From Plantago ovata (Eukaryota > Streptophyta > Magnoliopsida > Lamiales > Plantaginaceae): 64,000 nt of DNA. The stretch is from positions 72,204,496-72,268,495 of the forward strand of contig CM051457.1 of the NCBI GenBank assembly GCA_028274465.1, given 5' to 3'. A program made the position numbers and the translations under genes. The notes beneath the pieces are model-generated. The model did no database searches and was not told the DNA's origin. It saw nothing but the letters and a program-made list of their open reading frames with translations. This document shows, one piece after another, positions 23,746-33,958 of this stretch (position 1 is its first letter; each line of letters opens with the position of its first letter).

Positions 23746-25479
23746 TGTAAAACCCTAGAAATTTATTTTGCTTATTTAATAATTTATGTATTAAAAAGGT
23801 ATTATTAAGTAGAATATTAAAATAAGTGGGGTTAATAAGTCAAATATGAAAAGGAGTGGGATTTAACTGAAATCCTTATTTAGAATTTTCTGACTTATTA
23901 TGTATATTCATCAGTTACGCTCAACACAGAAGAAAAATAGGTCTTCTTGGTTTTTCTCTTCATCGCCGTTCTTCTCAAATTTGGGTAAGCACTTTATCTC
24001 TCATTCATTCCTAGGTACTGAAGTATTTAATTGCAGAGTAATTAATGCTCATGCCTTCCATTTTTCTATTGGTCGATCAGGCTGGTGAATTTCTGTTACT
24101 GCGTGGTTGCTTTCTCGGCTCTGTCTCAGTTCAATTGGTTTTTGGAGGTTAGTTCTGATGTCATCTTTATTGTTCATTCTTCTAAGCGCCTTCTCGTGCC
24201 TTGTTTTGATATTGGTTCTGTAGAGAGAGATTCTTTGTGCGTGCAGTACCTATTTTGTCAATTTGTGTGAGTTCCTTGTTGTTAAGTTTTCATTGGACCA
24301 TTTGAGGGGTTGTTGTGCAATTTGACAAACCCAATTTCATCCTTCCTTGCAAGTTCCGTATTCTGCCAGAACCAATCTGTTGTCATGTTTCTTTAGTGAC
24401 ATCATACTTATGCAGGTTTCCACTAATGTTTGTCCCCCTAGACCTATTTATTTGTTTTGCTCTGTTCCGGTTTAGCTGCTCAAGTGTAGTTTTTTCGCGT
24501 AGTAATTATACTACTTTGTTTTCTTAGGTGTTTAGACTGAGTTAGCAGCTTGTGAGTTTTGAAGCTTACGGTTTAGTTTGAGGTAAGGGGATATTCTGAC
24601 ACCAAAGCTTGTATTTTCAGTACTAATATTATATATTAAAAAAATATATGCTTTATTGTATATTCAAGTTTTGTGAATGATTTTGATAAAAACTATTATA
24701 TAAAGTTATGGGGCTTGATATAGTAGGAAAATAAGGATCACGTGTGTTACCCAAAGTAAATGTTTTGAAATTGTGCATGTGATGAATACAAACCGTTTTT
24801 GTTTAGTGCATGGACTAATGTTATGTTTGAGCTCCAGATGTGCCTGTGAACCTTTCTGTACCCTTGGGGGAATTTTGTCGTGCTAGGCCTTTCTGTTATG
24901 CTTTTTGGTAGGGTACTTTGTTTTCTTTTGTTATGTAAACCTAACCTCTGTGCCACCTGACTTATACTAGTGGCCATACGTACATGCCTGTTGAGCCGAA
25001 ATGTTTCGTTACGTTTTCCATGCACCTTTTATTATGTATGATATTGTGGAATGTATATATATGTATGACTTTTGAAGCATTACTTGATCCAGGTGGAGGT
25101 TCCATGATATTCTCTTACTGAGTTTGTAGCTCACCCCTTACTCCTTTTTTTACAGATGGTCAGCAGGGTGAGCAGTGTTAGAGTTGCTTGGGAGTTTTCG
25201 AGTTTTTGTTCTTTGTAGGATTTCTTTTGTTCAGACCTGGCTTTTTAGTTTGTTTTGTGCTAGAGACTTGTAGCTAGTTTTGCAGACCTTTTGTTTTGGG
25301 ATTTAGTTTGCTCTGATATTTACTCTTGGACACAGTTTTTTGTAAAAGTTTATGTTTTTGCAAAGTTATGTTTGTGTTTTGTTGAGACTTCGTGTTTGCG
25401 TAAGACCATCTTACGGTACACGATCGGTCGCGTCTTTTGGAAATCTTGAAAAATCGTATTTTGGTTTTGGGGCGTGACA
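23746..25479 (+). repeat. 5' LTR of the chromovirus
   Basis: 1734 bp, TGTAAAACC...CGTGACA, followed by a tRNA-Met primer site (TGGTATCAGAGCCA, 25484-25497). Confidence 0.9.
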
Positions 25480-25483
25480 AAAG

Positions 25484-25497
25484 TGGTATCAGAGCCA
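25484..25497 (+). other. Primer binding site of the chromovirus (initiator tRNA-Met)
   Basis: TGGTATCAGAGCCA, 4 nt after the 5' LTR end. Confidence 0.9.
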
Positions 25498-25631
25498 GGT
25501 TTGAATCTTTTAGACGTCTAGACCTCCTTAGGACTTGATTTTGAAAGTTTAGTTTAGGAGTTTGCCTATGTTTTGTTAGGACCTTTGCATTACGTTCTTA
25601 CTCTTTTGGTTAACTTTGCAACAATGCGAAA

Positions 25632-26651
25632 ATGGCCGGTCGTAAGAAAAGAGGAAGAGGTGGAGGCAGCGGAGGTCGGAGTGATGGTCGCCATGGGGAC
25701 GAACGTGAGAACTCGGAGGCGATGTATCGATCTCCATCACCTCCTCCGCAGCAGGATGATGCTGCTAGGGTACTGAATGCGGTGGCAACCTTGTTGGAGC
25801 AGCAGCAACAGTTGTTGGCACCGAGACAGTCCTCAGTTTCATGCTTCGAGAGGTTCCAGAGGACTCACTATCCGGAGTTTGAGGGTGGTTCAGATCCACT
25901 TAAGGCCGAAAAATGGATTACTGGAATTGAAGAGAGGTTCCGGGCATTGGAGTTTCCAGTGGAAGTGTGGTTGAGGGTCACTGTCCCTCATTTAGTTGGG
26001 AATGCTAAGTTCTGGTGGGATGCGACGAAGATTACCCAGGAGAGTGCCGCCAACCCGATGACTTGGGTGCGATTCAAAGAACTTTTCCTTCAGCAGTACT
26101 TTCCCGAGTCCACGAAGTTAGAGTTGCAGCTGCAGTTTCTTAACCTGAAACAGGGGGATATGAGTGTGTTGGATTTGGTGGATAAATTCCATGAGTTGGG
26201 ACGTTTCTCCCTAGCTTACATGGCGTCTGAGAGCAGCAAAGTCACTTTATTCTAGAATTGTTTGAGGGAGGATATTCGTATGAGTGTGGTCCCTCACATG
26301 GATAAGTCGCTAGTTGATGCGGTGGAGCGTGCAAAGTTTGTGGAGAGGGCACTGCCAAAGAATCTACCACCGAAGAGAGATTTGAAGAGGCCGCATGATC
26401 AGCTTCGCAGAGGCAACAACTCAGGTGGCAACAAAGTGGCTAAAGTAGATGGGGCTCGTTTTGTATCGAAGTTTTGTCAGAACTGTTAGAGGAATCATCC
26501 TGGGGAGTGTCACTGGAAGACACGTAGTTGCTTTCGTTGTGGTGATACGCGTCACCAGATTAGGGACTGTCCAAAAAATGACCAAGGGCAGCAGTCTGCA
26601 GTAGCACCTAGGGGTCGAGCACCAAACAAAGGGAAGAGCAATGGAAGGGTT
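25632..26651 (+). pseudogene. Chromovirus gag with two in-frame stops, interrupted by element C
   Basis: Starts MAGRKKRGRGGG (basic, Gly-rich), then the gag core 'FERFQRTHYPEFEGG', 'AEKWITGIEERFRALEF', 'FKELFLQQYFPES'. TAG stops lie at 26253-26255 and 26487-26489 in the same frame. After the second comes the zinc knuckle CFRCGDTRHQIRDC. The frame runs up to the GGGTT target duplication (26647-26651), where element C splits gag from protease. It forms the particle capsid and packages RNA. Inactive. Confidence 0.85.
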
Positions 26652-28052
26652 TGATGATGTCGTTTTTCACCAATTAAATTTGTTTAAAAGCCAAAGAACA
26701 CTTATCACTACACAAACTAGAGTGCAATGGCAAGTTTTCCCCGAGTGTCGTTCTCTCGGGACCTAACGTGGCTTTGTTTGAGGTTTTTGCTAGTAATTTC
26801 AGACAACGAGTTCAAATGTTTGTAGAATTGCTTTCTTAGAACAAAGCAACGAGAAATCAGATCGTTGTAATCAAGTTTGGAAAACGGTTGGTGGTAGAAA
26901 TCAAATACACATGCATGGGTTACGAATATGCTCACAAGTTCAGTGCGTAAAAACTTCGATCAAGTCTGCTAAGCAACTCGTCTAGGTAACTTTCAAGACA
27001 CACATCATAAAAGACCACTATCAATACTTTAGAGGTGCTTGTCACTAACACCATTTGTCTAGCATGCTGCAAATCTCTAACATACAATCCTATAGCTTTC
27101 ATTGACCAAGAGTTTGTCACTATACTCAATTCGAATATATTTTATAGGCAACTAAGAATCATATGAAGGAATTTACAGCACGATTGAATCACAATCTCAT
27201 GTAAGCATAAACATAACCCATAGCATGCATATTCTACATTCTACCACCAACACAAAGGATTTAGCTACTCATATTCATCAACATAGACATCAAATCATAT
27301 GAATTGTAAATAGAATACATCAAATCAAACTACTAGACAAGAGATAATGATACAATGTTACCACCAAGCTGTCACTAATCGGTGGGTGTTGATGAAAACC
27401 TCTCCATAGATGAAACAATGGATGCAATCCTATGCCAAAACCTTTAATCCAATCTAAAATACAATGTAATCTGAGTTTTCTCTGAGTTTTGGGGCTTAGG
27501 AGCTCTCCAAAACGAAGCTACAGTTCAAAAGTCTCCAAAAAGTAACATAAGATCAGATCTAAGAAGGAAAATCCGAAAACGTAACCGCTGCCAAGCGGAC
27601 CGCTTGGAGAGTCCAAGCGGAGCACTTGGCAAGCGAAGCGTGGCCCTCCAAGCGCTTCGCTTGGCTGCTGTGCCAAAGCTCCTGGAAAATGAAGCGGAGC
27701 GCTTCACTATTCCAGGCGCTTAGCTTGGCTCCTAGGCAGATTTTTGTCTTCAAACTCAATCTTTTTGCCCTCATACGGCCCTCGGGTGCCTTGGACTCAT
27801 CCTTCTCAATGCTTATTGATGCTCAAACACTCACGAACAAGCCACGGAGATTGGGGAACTTCAACGGGGCCATCTTTTCCATCAAAAAGGCTCGTTTTTA
27901 GCTCCAAAAACGCCGTTTCGTACCTAAGTGCCTGAAAATGCAGAAAACACAAAACGTGACACTATTCTACAAAACTAACCAAAAAACAAGGCTAAAAGAT
28001 AGCAAAAGAAGGTAAAAAGGACAAGATGAACGCGTCAAAAATACGTTCATCA
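26652..28052 (-). repeat. 3' LTR of element C
   Basis: 1401 bp, near-identical to 32566-33953 (1388 bp). The 13-bp length difference is one indel inside the palindrome cluster (27613-27645). Confidence 0.9.
27591..27728. repeat. Cluster of CAAGCG-NNN-CGCTTG palindromes in LTR C
   Basis: CCAAGCG-GAC-CGCTTGG (27591-27607), CCAAGCG-GAG-CACTTGG (27613-27629), CCAAGCG-CTT-CGCTTGG (27648-27664), GAAGCG-GAG-CGCTTC (27691-27705) and CCAGGCG-CTT-AGCTTGG (27712-27728). The other LTR carries a shorter set at about 33507-33627. Confidence 0.75.
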
Positions 28053-28075
28053 AACTCCCCAAACCAAACCTTTGC
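28053..28075 (-). other. Polypurine tract region of element C
   Basis: Directly beside the left LTR. On the minus strand it reads GGTTTGGGGAGTTTG before TGATGAACG. A similar tract recurs at about 29517-29540 (CCCCTCCCCAAACC on plus), together with a TTTGCTYGTCCTCRAGCAA block, which suggests an internal duplication of the 3' end. Confidence 0.6.
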
Positions 28076-28837
28076 TTGTCCTCAAGCAACAAACTATCCT
28101 AAATGCAACACAAAAGGAGTCTCATGCCAAGTAAAGTGAACTAATCTATTGAATCTACCAAATGCTTATGAGCAAAACCAAATGAGCATGACATGCAAGT
28201 AGGTTGAAGAATGCCTCGATTGCGAATATACACATTCTCATGTGCACTTGGTTAAACAAAGGAGTCTCTTGTAACATCTTCTACCTGGACCTGGTCAGTG
28301 ACGACACAATGATGCACGTTATCATACTACAATTGCCCCGTGCCTATGAAACCGAGGGCTTACTACTGTTCACCAAGCGAGACTTTTCCTCAAGAGAGGG
28401 CGAACCAATACTGGCTCTCATCAAACGAAGGAGGGTTCCCTAGAAAGAGAAGACACTCCCCTATTCTACCCAGACTCTCAATGAATGAGTCTCCTTCAAC
28501 CACTTCTTGAATAGCAAGACGAGGGTGGTGAAGAACAGGCCTTGGACAAAGGCGACACGAAACGAAAGATAGAAATTACAACTCGATGACTTCACAATAA
28601 CAAATATTTACATGACACTTGACACTTTACTAGACTGCTTTTTGGCTTGCAACGACCCTTCTTTTGCTTTTTGGGTCTTATACTTTATTTTCTTTCTTCT
28701 TCTTTTTTTTTTATTTTTTTTATTTTTTTATTTTCTCTTTTTCTTTTCTCTTTTTTTTTTCTTCTTTTCTTTTTCTCCTTCTTTTTTTTTTTTATATAGG
28801 GCAAGCAGCAGTACTAAGTGTCAAAAACACCTCCCCA

Positions 28838-29041
28838 AACCTATTCGAAAGAATAGGTTTGAGCACAAAAAAGAAAAAGGAAAGACTCTTTTACAAAGAC
28901 ACCTCCCCAAACCTATTCGAAAGAATAGGTTGGGACATAAAACAAAAAGAAAAAGAAAAAGGAAACTTTACAACGACTCAAAGACGAAAGACAAGATCAA
29001 TAAGGCAACCCCCTCCCCAAACCTATTCGATAGAATAGGTT
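28838..29041. repeat. Three copies of a 22-nt hairpin preceded by CTCCCC
   Basis: AACCTATTC-loop-GAATAGGTT with perfect 9-nt arms at 28838-28859, 28910-28931 and 29020-29041, with loops GAAA, GAAA and GATA. Each is directly preceded by CTCCCCA. Two more copies lie in element A (259-280 and 372-393, loops GAAA and GGAA). Confidence 0.8.
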
Positions 29042-29729
29042 TAATACAAGGAATCGCACACCTCACACTACCTCCTTCCTAGGCATTTGGCAATCTCTAA
29101 TCGAGGTGAAGAACTTGTCGCCTCTTACGTACATAATTACACGGGTTACAACCATAGACTCTAACATGCATCATTTTATAAGGCCATCGTGAACCGCAGC
29201 AGAAGAAACACCACTCAAGGTGATGTCAAGACTACTAAGCTTAACTAGTGCACATGCGAATCTGACAAACCAAGCGAGACAAGCCTCAAACTACTTGCAA
29301 AGTGATGCAACATATGATCAATGGTCATAAACACTTAGTCTACTCAATAAAAAAGTTCAAAAGACTTGGCAATAAACTCCACACACAACAACGTGCAACA
29401 ACTAATCTAGGAATGATATGCATGCAAAAATTTGAAAAAACACAACAAATCACATGAACTTGAGTAAAATCAGGCATGTACGAACCACACAAGCATATAG
29501 TACTGAAAATCCAATACCCCCTCCCCAAACCTAAACTTTTGCTCGTCCTCGAGCAAAGAAAAGTTGAATGAAAAGGAAAAATTAGATTGAAAGTACACTT
29601 CCCTGAGATAAAGGTTCGTGTCCAATCTCCTATATATGAGTAGTACCTGAAAGGACTCAAGAAACATGTGAAAACGGGTGTGCAAAGATGAGAAGAATGG
29701 AAAAAACGAGGAAAATCTGGGTACAGGGT

Positions 29730-29986
29730 CCAGGCGGACCGCTTGGCGGGAGCCAAGCGGTTCGCTTGTCAAGCGGAGCGCTTGGGAGGCTCCAGGCGCT
29801 CCGTTTGAAATTCCAGTAAGAATGAAATTCTTACTGGAATTCCAAGCGGACCGCTTGGGCTTGCCAAGCGCTTCGCTTGGCTCTGTTTCCAGATTTTCGA
29901 TGTTTTTTCCTTCTTAATCACCTAAGGCAGAAATTCTTACTGGAATTCTAAGCGGACAGCTTGGGCTTGCCAAGCGCTTCGCTTGG
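29730..29986. repeat. Second cluster of GCG-NNN-CGC palindromes in element C
   Basis: At least eight units, including CCAGGCG-GAC-CGCTTGG (29730-29746), CCAAGCG-GTT-CGCTTG (29753-29768), CAAGCG-GAG-CGCTTG (29770-29784), CCAAGCG-GAC-CGCTTGG (29842-29858) and CCAAGCG-CTT-CGCTTGG (29864-29880 and 29970-29986). Confidence 0.75.
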
Positions 29987-30040
29987 CTCTGTTTCCAGAT
30001 TTTCGATGTTTTTTCCTATCTTAATCACCTAAGGCACCAA
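29827..30040. repeat. Tandem duplication of about 107 bp
   Basis: Two copies starting AATTCTTACTGGAATTC and ending in TTAATCACCTAAGGCA. Each carries a GAC-loop palindrome and a CTT-loop palindrome. In the second copy the first palindrome is decayed (CTAAGCG-GAC-AGCTTGG). Confidence 0.8.
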
Positions 30041-30174
30041 GACAAACACTAGACTAAACGAATCACGACAAAAGGCACACAGGCCACAACTACAAAAGCA
30101 AACAAAGATACAACCTCGGGTTGCCTCCCGAGAAGCGCCTTCGTTTAAAAGTCGTTGGCTCGACTCTTCACAAC

Positions 30175-30714
30175 TCATGCGGGATTGATTTCGCCTCGGG
30201 TACTAGACTTCCCCCTCCAATTGCTTCTCAAAGCATCAATTCCCTGCACATCTTGACGAACATAAAGTGGACCAAAAAATTCTACAAGTTCGTTAGTATC
30301 AACATAAGCACATGAATCAACAATGGCTCGCAACGTATGTTGCTTGCCATTTACCTCAAAGTGACATGTTCGGCGATACATGTGTATGAACATATGCACT
30401 TTGTTGATGAAGGCTCTACCCAAGAGAACCACATCTTTGAGCTTAGCAGAAGATGTAGGCATAACAATGAAATTAGTCTTCACCTCTACACCGGCAACCC
30501 TCACCGCCAAGTTCTCAATCACACCCAACGGCTTTTTCATGGACCCATCCGCTAATTGCACCATGCATTCCATAGGTCTCAAGCCAGACAAACCCGACTC
30601 TTCATACACGTTCAAGGGTATAACATTCACACCCGCTCCCGTGCTTCTTCCCCAAGCCGATTTCAACATCGAAGCTCTCTTGGATGGGCACTTCCACCAT
30701 ATCCACCATCTCAT
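30175..30714 (-). pseudogene. Aspartic-protease-like domain of element C
   Basis: A minus-strand frame containing 'VIPLNVYEESGLSGLRPM', 'QLADGSMKKPLGVIENL', 'VEVKTNFIVMP' and 'DVVLLGRAFINKVHMFI', the order found in retropepsins of Athila/Tat elements: substrate-facing beta strands then the LLGR-F motif. I do not see a clean DTGA/DSGA triad, and the frame meets the upstream gag frame near 30602-30714 with an overlap, so a frameshift probably removed the junction. It would mature Gag. Confidence 0.6.
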
Positions 30715-32430
30715 CCTCAGACGATGAGTTTTCTTTCACCTCTTCAACTATCGCATCAGATTGTGCGACAACTTCCTCTTCCATAACCACCTTAGGAGTC
30801 TCGACCTCCTCACTCACCTTGCAAGTTTCAGTTATCTTGCAACTTGGCACCTCAACTAGTGCATTGTCTCTCACAACCGTGATCTCCACGGGCAAATCAG
30901 TCACCACGGTTATGGCCATAGCCTTCTCCGTGTTCCCGGGAAACTTCCCTTGCTCTCTACTAGCCCCCCGATCTATCAGCTCTTGCAACTTCTTATGGAG
31001 GTTGCTACTACTAGCCTCAAGCTTCTCAAACCGCTGATTGTTAGTAGCTTCATTACGATAGTAATGCTCCATAAACTTATTCGTCTTCAACACAAGCTCG
31101 TTGAGAGAAGAGACAAGAGGTGAAGGAAGCACCCCTCCACCTTGTGGTCCCTAACTAGCAACCTGAGGTGGAGGTGTAGGATTAGAAGGCGGTGTTTCTT
31201 CATACCAATTGTTCCCATAGCTGAGACGACTTCTATCTTGATTAGGCCCATAGGCATTTTGATCCGGGTTATGAAGATAACCACGGTTGCCTTGATTCTG
31301 GTACCCACCTCGGGGTCCACGGTTTTGTGGACTCATATTGCCATACCCTTGCCCGTAGTTCACATCTCCAACTACTTGCTCTCCCTCAGCAGCATACACT
31401 TCTTGACGGACATCGTTCGTGATATATTGCTCTCTAGCAAATTCAGAACGGCATAAATAGGCCGGGTGCCCATAGTTCTTGCACACACCACAAACTTCCG
31501 TAGAAGGAGAAGGAACGCTTTGCCTCAAAGCTTGCTTCACTTCATGGGCGAACCCATCGAAGGCATTTTGTTCTACCACTACCTTGGCCTCACCTCTTTG
31601 CTCCTTTTGGAGCACACGAGCCCTCACATTCCGGTTTTGGGAATTCCGGTACATCATGTCCAGCTTCACTTGAGCTTGAGAAGGAAGCAACTCCCCTACT
31701 ACCTCCACAAATACTATCCACTTGAGATTGAATCTCGGGATGTAAACCATTGTAAAAGAATTGGAGAAGCTGACCTTTATCATACCCGTGATGTGGGCAT
31801 CGATGATGCAACCCCATGAATCGATCATAGGCCTCGTGGAAAGGCTCATCATACCTCTGCTCGAAGGAGCTAATTTGGCTCTTCATAGCCATCGTCTTGG
31901 AAGCGGGGTAGTAACGCTCCATGAACTTATCAAAACAAAGATCCCATGTTGTCAAAGACCCGGCCTCCAAAGTATTAAGCCAAGCCTTTGCACGATCACC
32001 TAGCCCCATAGAAAAGACCTTCAAACGGAGATCATCATCCGTAACACCAGCTCCTGGTCGCCCAAGACGGAGAACAAAATTCTCGAGCTCATTCAAGAAC
32101 CCAATCACGTCCTCATTAGCCATCCCATAGAATTTGGGAAGTTGTTGGAACATGTGATTCTTGATCTCCAAGTTCCTTGTGGCATCATTGAGGACAATTG
32201 CTGGTCCTCTAGCCCCAACAGTAGGCTTAGTAAGTGTACGTATAGGCCGAAAATTGGCTCCAAAAGATAAGAAGAAGACTCTTCCCGAATACCAGAAGTG
32301 GAAGCTCTAGATGCTACTTCTTCAAACTCGAGATTCAAATTCCTCCTTCTCCTTTGAAACAAACGACCGATCTCGTCTACAAAAGGTTCAATAATAGGTC
32401 CACCCGTTCGGGTTCTAGGCATGCACTCAC
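30602..32430 (-). pseudogene. Gag of element C, frameshifted
   Basis: Starts MPRTRTGGPIIEP (32430). Frames 32530-32105, 32171-31590, 31852-31151 and 31132-30602 overlap and together cover one gag. It has 'MFQQLPKFYGMANEDVIGFL', 'LGDRAKAWLNTLE', 'FDKFMERYYPASKTMAMK' and 'HHRCPHHGYDKGQLLQFFYNGL', then the zinc knuckle CGVCKNYGHPAYLC, a Gln/Asn/Gly-rich stretch, and a Glu-rich coiled-coil-like end. At least three breaks separate the frames. It lies directly after the primer site and leader. It is the structural protein of the particle, possibly supplied in trans to or by relatives. Confidence 0.8.
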
Positions 32431-32544
32431 CTGAAATACAAGATAGTGAGTATCTCAAGCAAAAAGAAACAAAAACAGAAATGAGACAAAGAAGAGATGT
32501 TGGCTGAAAAAACCAAAACAAAAACACCAACCAAAGGAGTTAAG

Positions 32545-32562
32545 TCCCCGGCATCGGCGCCA
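32545..32562 (-). other. Primer binding site of element C (tRNA-Asp)
   Basis: The minus strand reads TGGCGCCGATGCCGGGGA, one mismatch from the site in element A, 3 nt inside the LTR at 32566. Confidence 0.85.
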
Positions 32563-32565
32563 AAT

Positions 32566-33953
32566 TGATGATGTCGTTTTTCACCAATTAAATTTGTTTA
32601 AAAGCCAAAGAACACTTATCACTACACAAACTAGAGTGCAATGGCAAGTTTTCCCCGAGTGTCGTTCTCTCGGGACCTAACGTGTCTTTGTTTGAGGTTT
32701 TTGCTAGTAATTTCAGACAACGAGTTCAATTGTTTGTAGAATTGCTTTCTTAGAACAAAGCAACGAGAAATCAGATCGTTGTAATCAAGTTTGGAAAACG
32801 GTTGGTGGTAGAAATCAAATACACATGCATGGGTTACGAATATGCTCACAAGTTCAGTGCGTAAAACCTTCGATCAAGTCTGCTAAGCAACTCGTCTAGG
32901 TAACTTTCAAGACACACATCATAAAAGACCACTATCAATACTTTAGAGGTGCTTGTCACTAACACCATTTGTCTAGCATGCTGCAAATCTCTAACATACA
33001 ATTCTATAGCTTTCATTGACCAAGAGTTTGTCACTATACTCAATTCGAATATATTTTATAGGCAACTAAGAATCATATGAAGGAATTTGCAGCAAGATTG
33101 AATCACAATTTCATGTAAGCATAAACATAACCCATAGCATGCATATTCTACATTCTACCACCAACACAAAGGATTTAGCTACTCATATTCATCAACATAG
33201 ACATCAAATCATATGAATTGTAAATAGAATACATCAAATCAAACTACTAGACAAGAGATAATGATACAATGTTACCACCAAGCTGTCACTAATCGGTGCG
33301 TATTGATGAAAACCTCTCCGTAGACGAAACAATGGATGCAATCCTATGCTAAAACCTTTAATCCAATCTAAAATACAATGTAATCTGAGTTTTCTCTGAG
33401 TTTTGGGGCTTAGGAGCTCTCCAAAACGAAGCTACAGTTCAAAAGTCTCCAAAAAGTAACATAAGATCAGATCTAAGAAGGAAAATCCGAAAACGTAACC
33501 GCTGCCAAGCGTACCGCTTGGAGAGTTCAAGCGAAGCGCTTTGGCCCTCCAAGCACTTCGCTTGGCTGCTGTGCCAAAGCTCCTGGAAAATGAAGCGGAG
33601 CGCTTCACTATTCCAGGCGCTTAGCTTGGCTCCTGGGCAGATTTTTGTCTTCAAACTCAATCTTTTTGCCCTCGTACGGACCTCGGGTGCCTTGGACTCA
33701 TCCTTCTCAATGCTTATTGATGCTCAAACACTCACAAACAAGCCACGGAGATTGGGGAACTTCAACGGGGCCATCTTTTTCATCAAAAAGGCTCGTTTTT
33801 AGCTCCAAAAACGCCGTTTCGTACCTAAGTGCCTGAAGATGCAGAAAACACAAAATGTGACACTATTCTACAAAACTAACCAAAAAACAAGGCTAAAAGA
33901 TAGCAAAAGAAGGTAAAAAAGACAAGATGAACGCGTCAAAAATACGTTCATCA
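32566..33953 (-). repeat. 5' LTR of element C
   Basis: 1388 bp, TGATGATG...TTCATCA as read on plus, close to identical with 26652-28052. Confidence 0.9.
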
Positions 33954-33958
33954 GGGTT

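Larger units (their letters stand above)
28076..30120. other. Non-coding 3' half of element C
   Basis: No gene. It holds a T-rich tract (28680-28800), three 22-nt hairpins (28838-28859, 28910-28931, 29020-29041), a duplicated polypurine-like site near 29520, a palindrome cluster (29730-29986) and a tandem duplication (29827-30040). Confidence 0.6.
26652..33953 (-). mobile_element. Athila/Tat-like non-autonomous element C, complete
   Basis: Two LTRs (26652-28052 and 32566-33953) with TG...CA ends, flanked by the 5-bp duplication GGGTT (26647-26651 and 33954-33958). Transcribed on the minus strand: the 5' LTR is the right one, followed by a tRNA-Asp primer site (32545-32562, one mismatch), gag and a protease-like domain, then about 2.1 kb of non-coding sequence to a polypurine tract beside the left LTR. 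There is no reverse transcriptase, RNase H or integrase, so pol would have to be supplied by another element. It shares a T-rich tract, hairpins and palindromes with element A. Confidence 0.9.

Noticed and set aside
27591..27728. Palindrome cluster as a CRISPR array or intrinsic terminators
   Set aside because: The spacing is irregular, arms vary, and the context is a plant LTR, so neither reading applies.
28612..29082. 156-codon and 124-codon frames rich in Phe and Leu
   Set aside because: They arise from the T-rich tract of element C and lie opposite to the sense of the element. No protein pattern is present.
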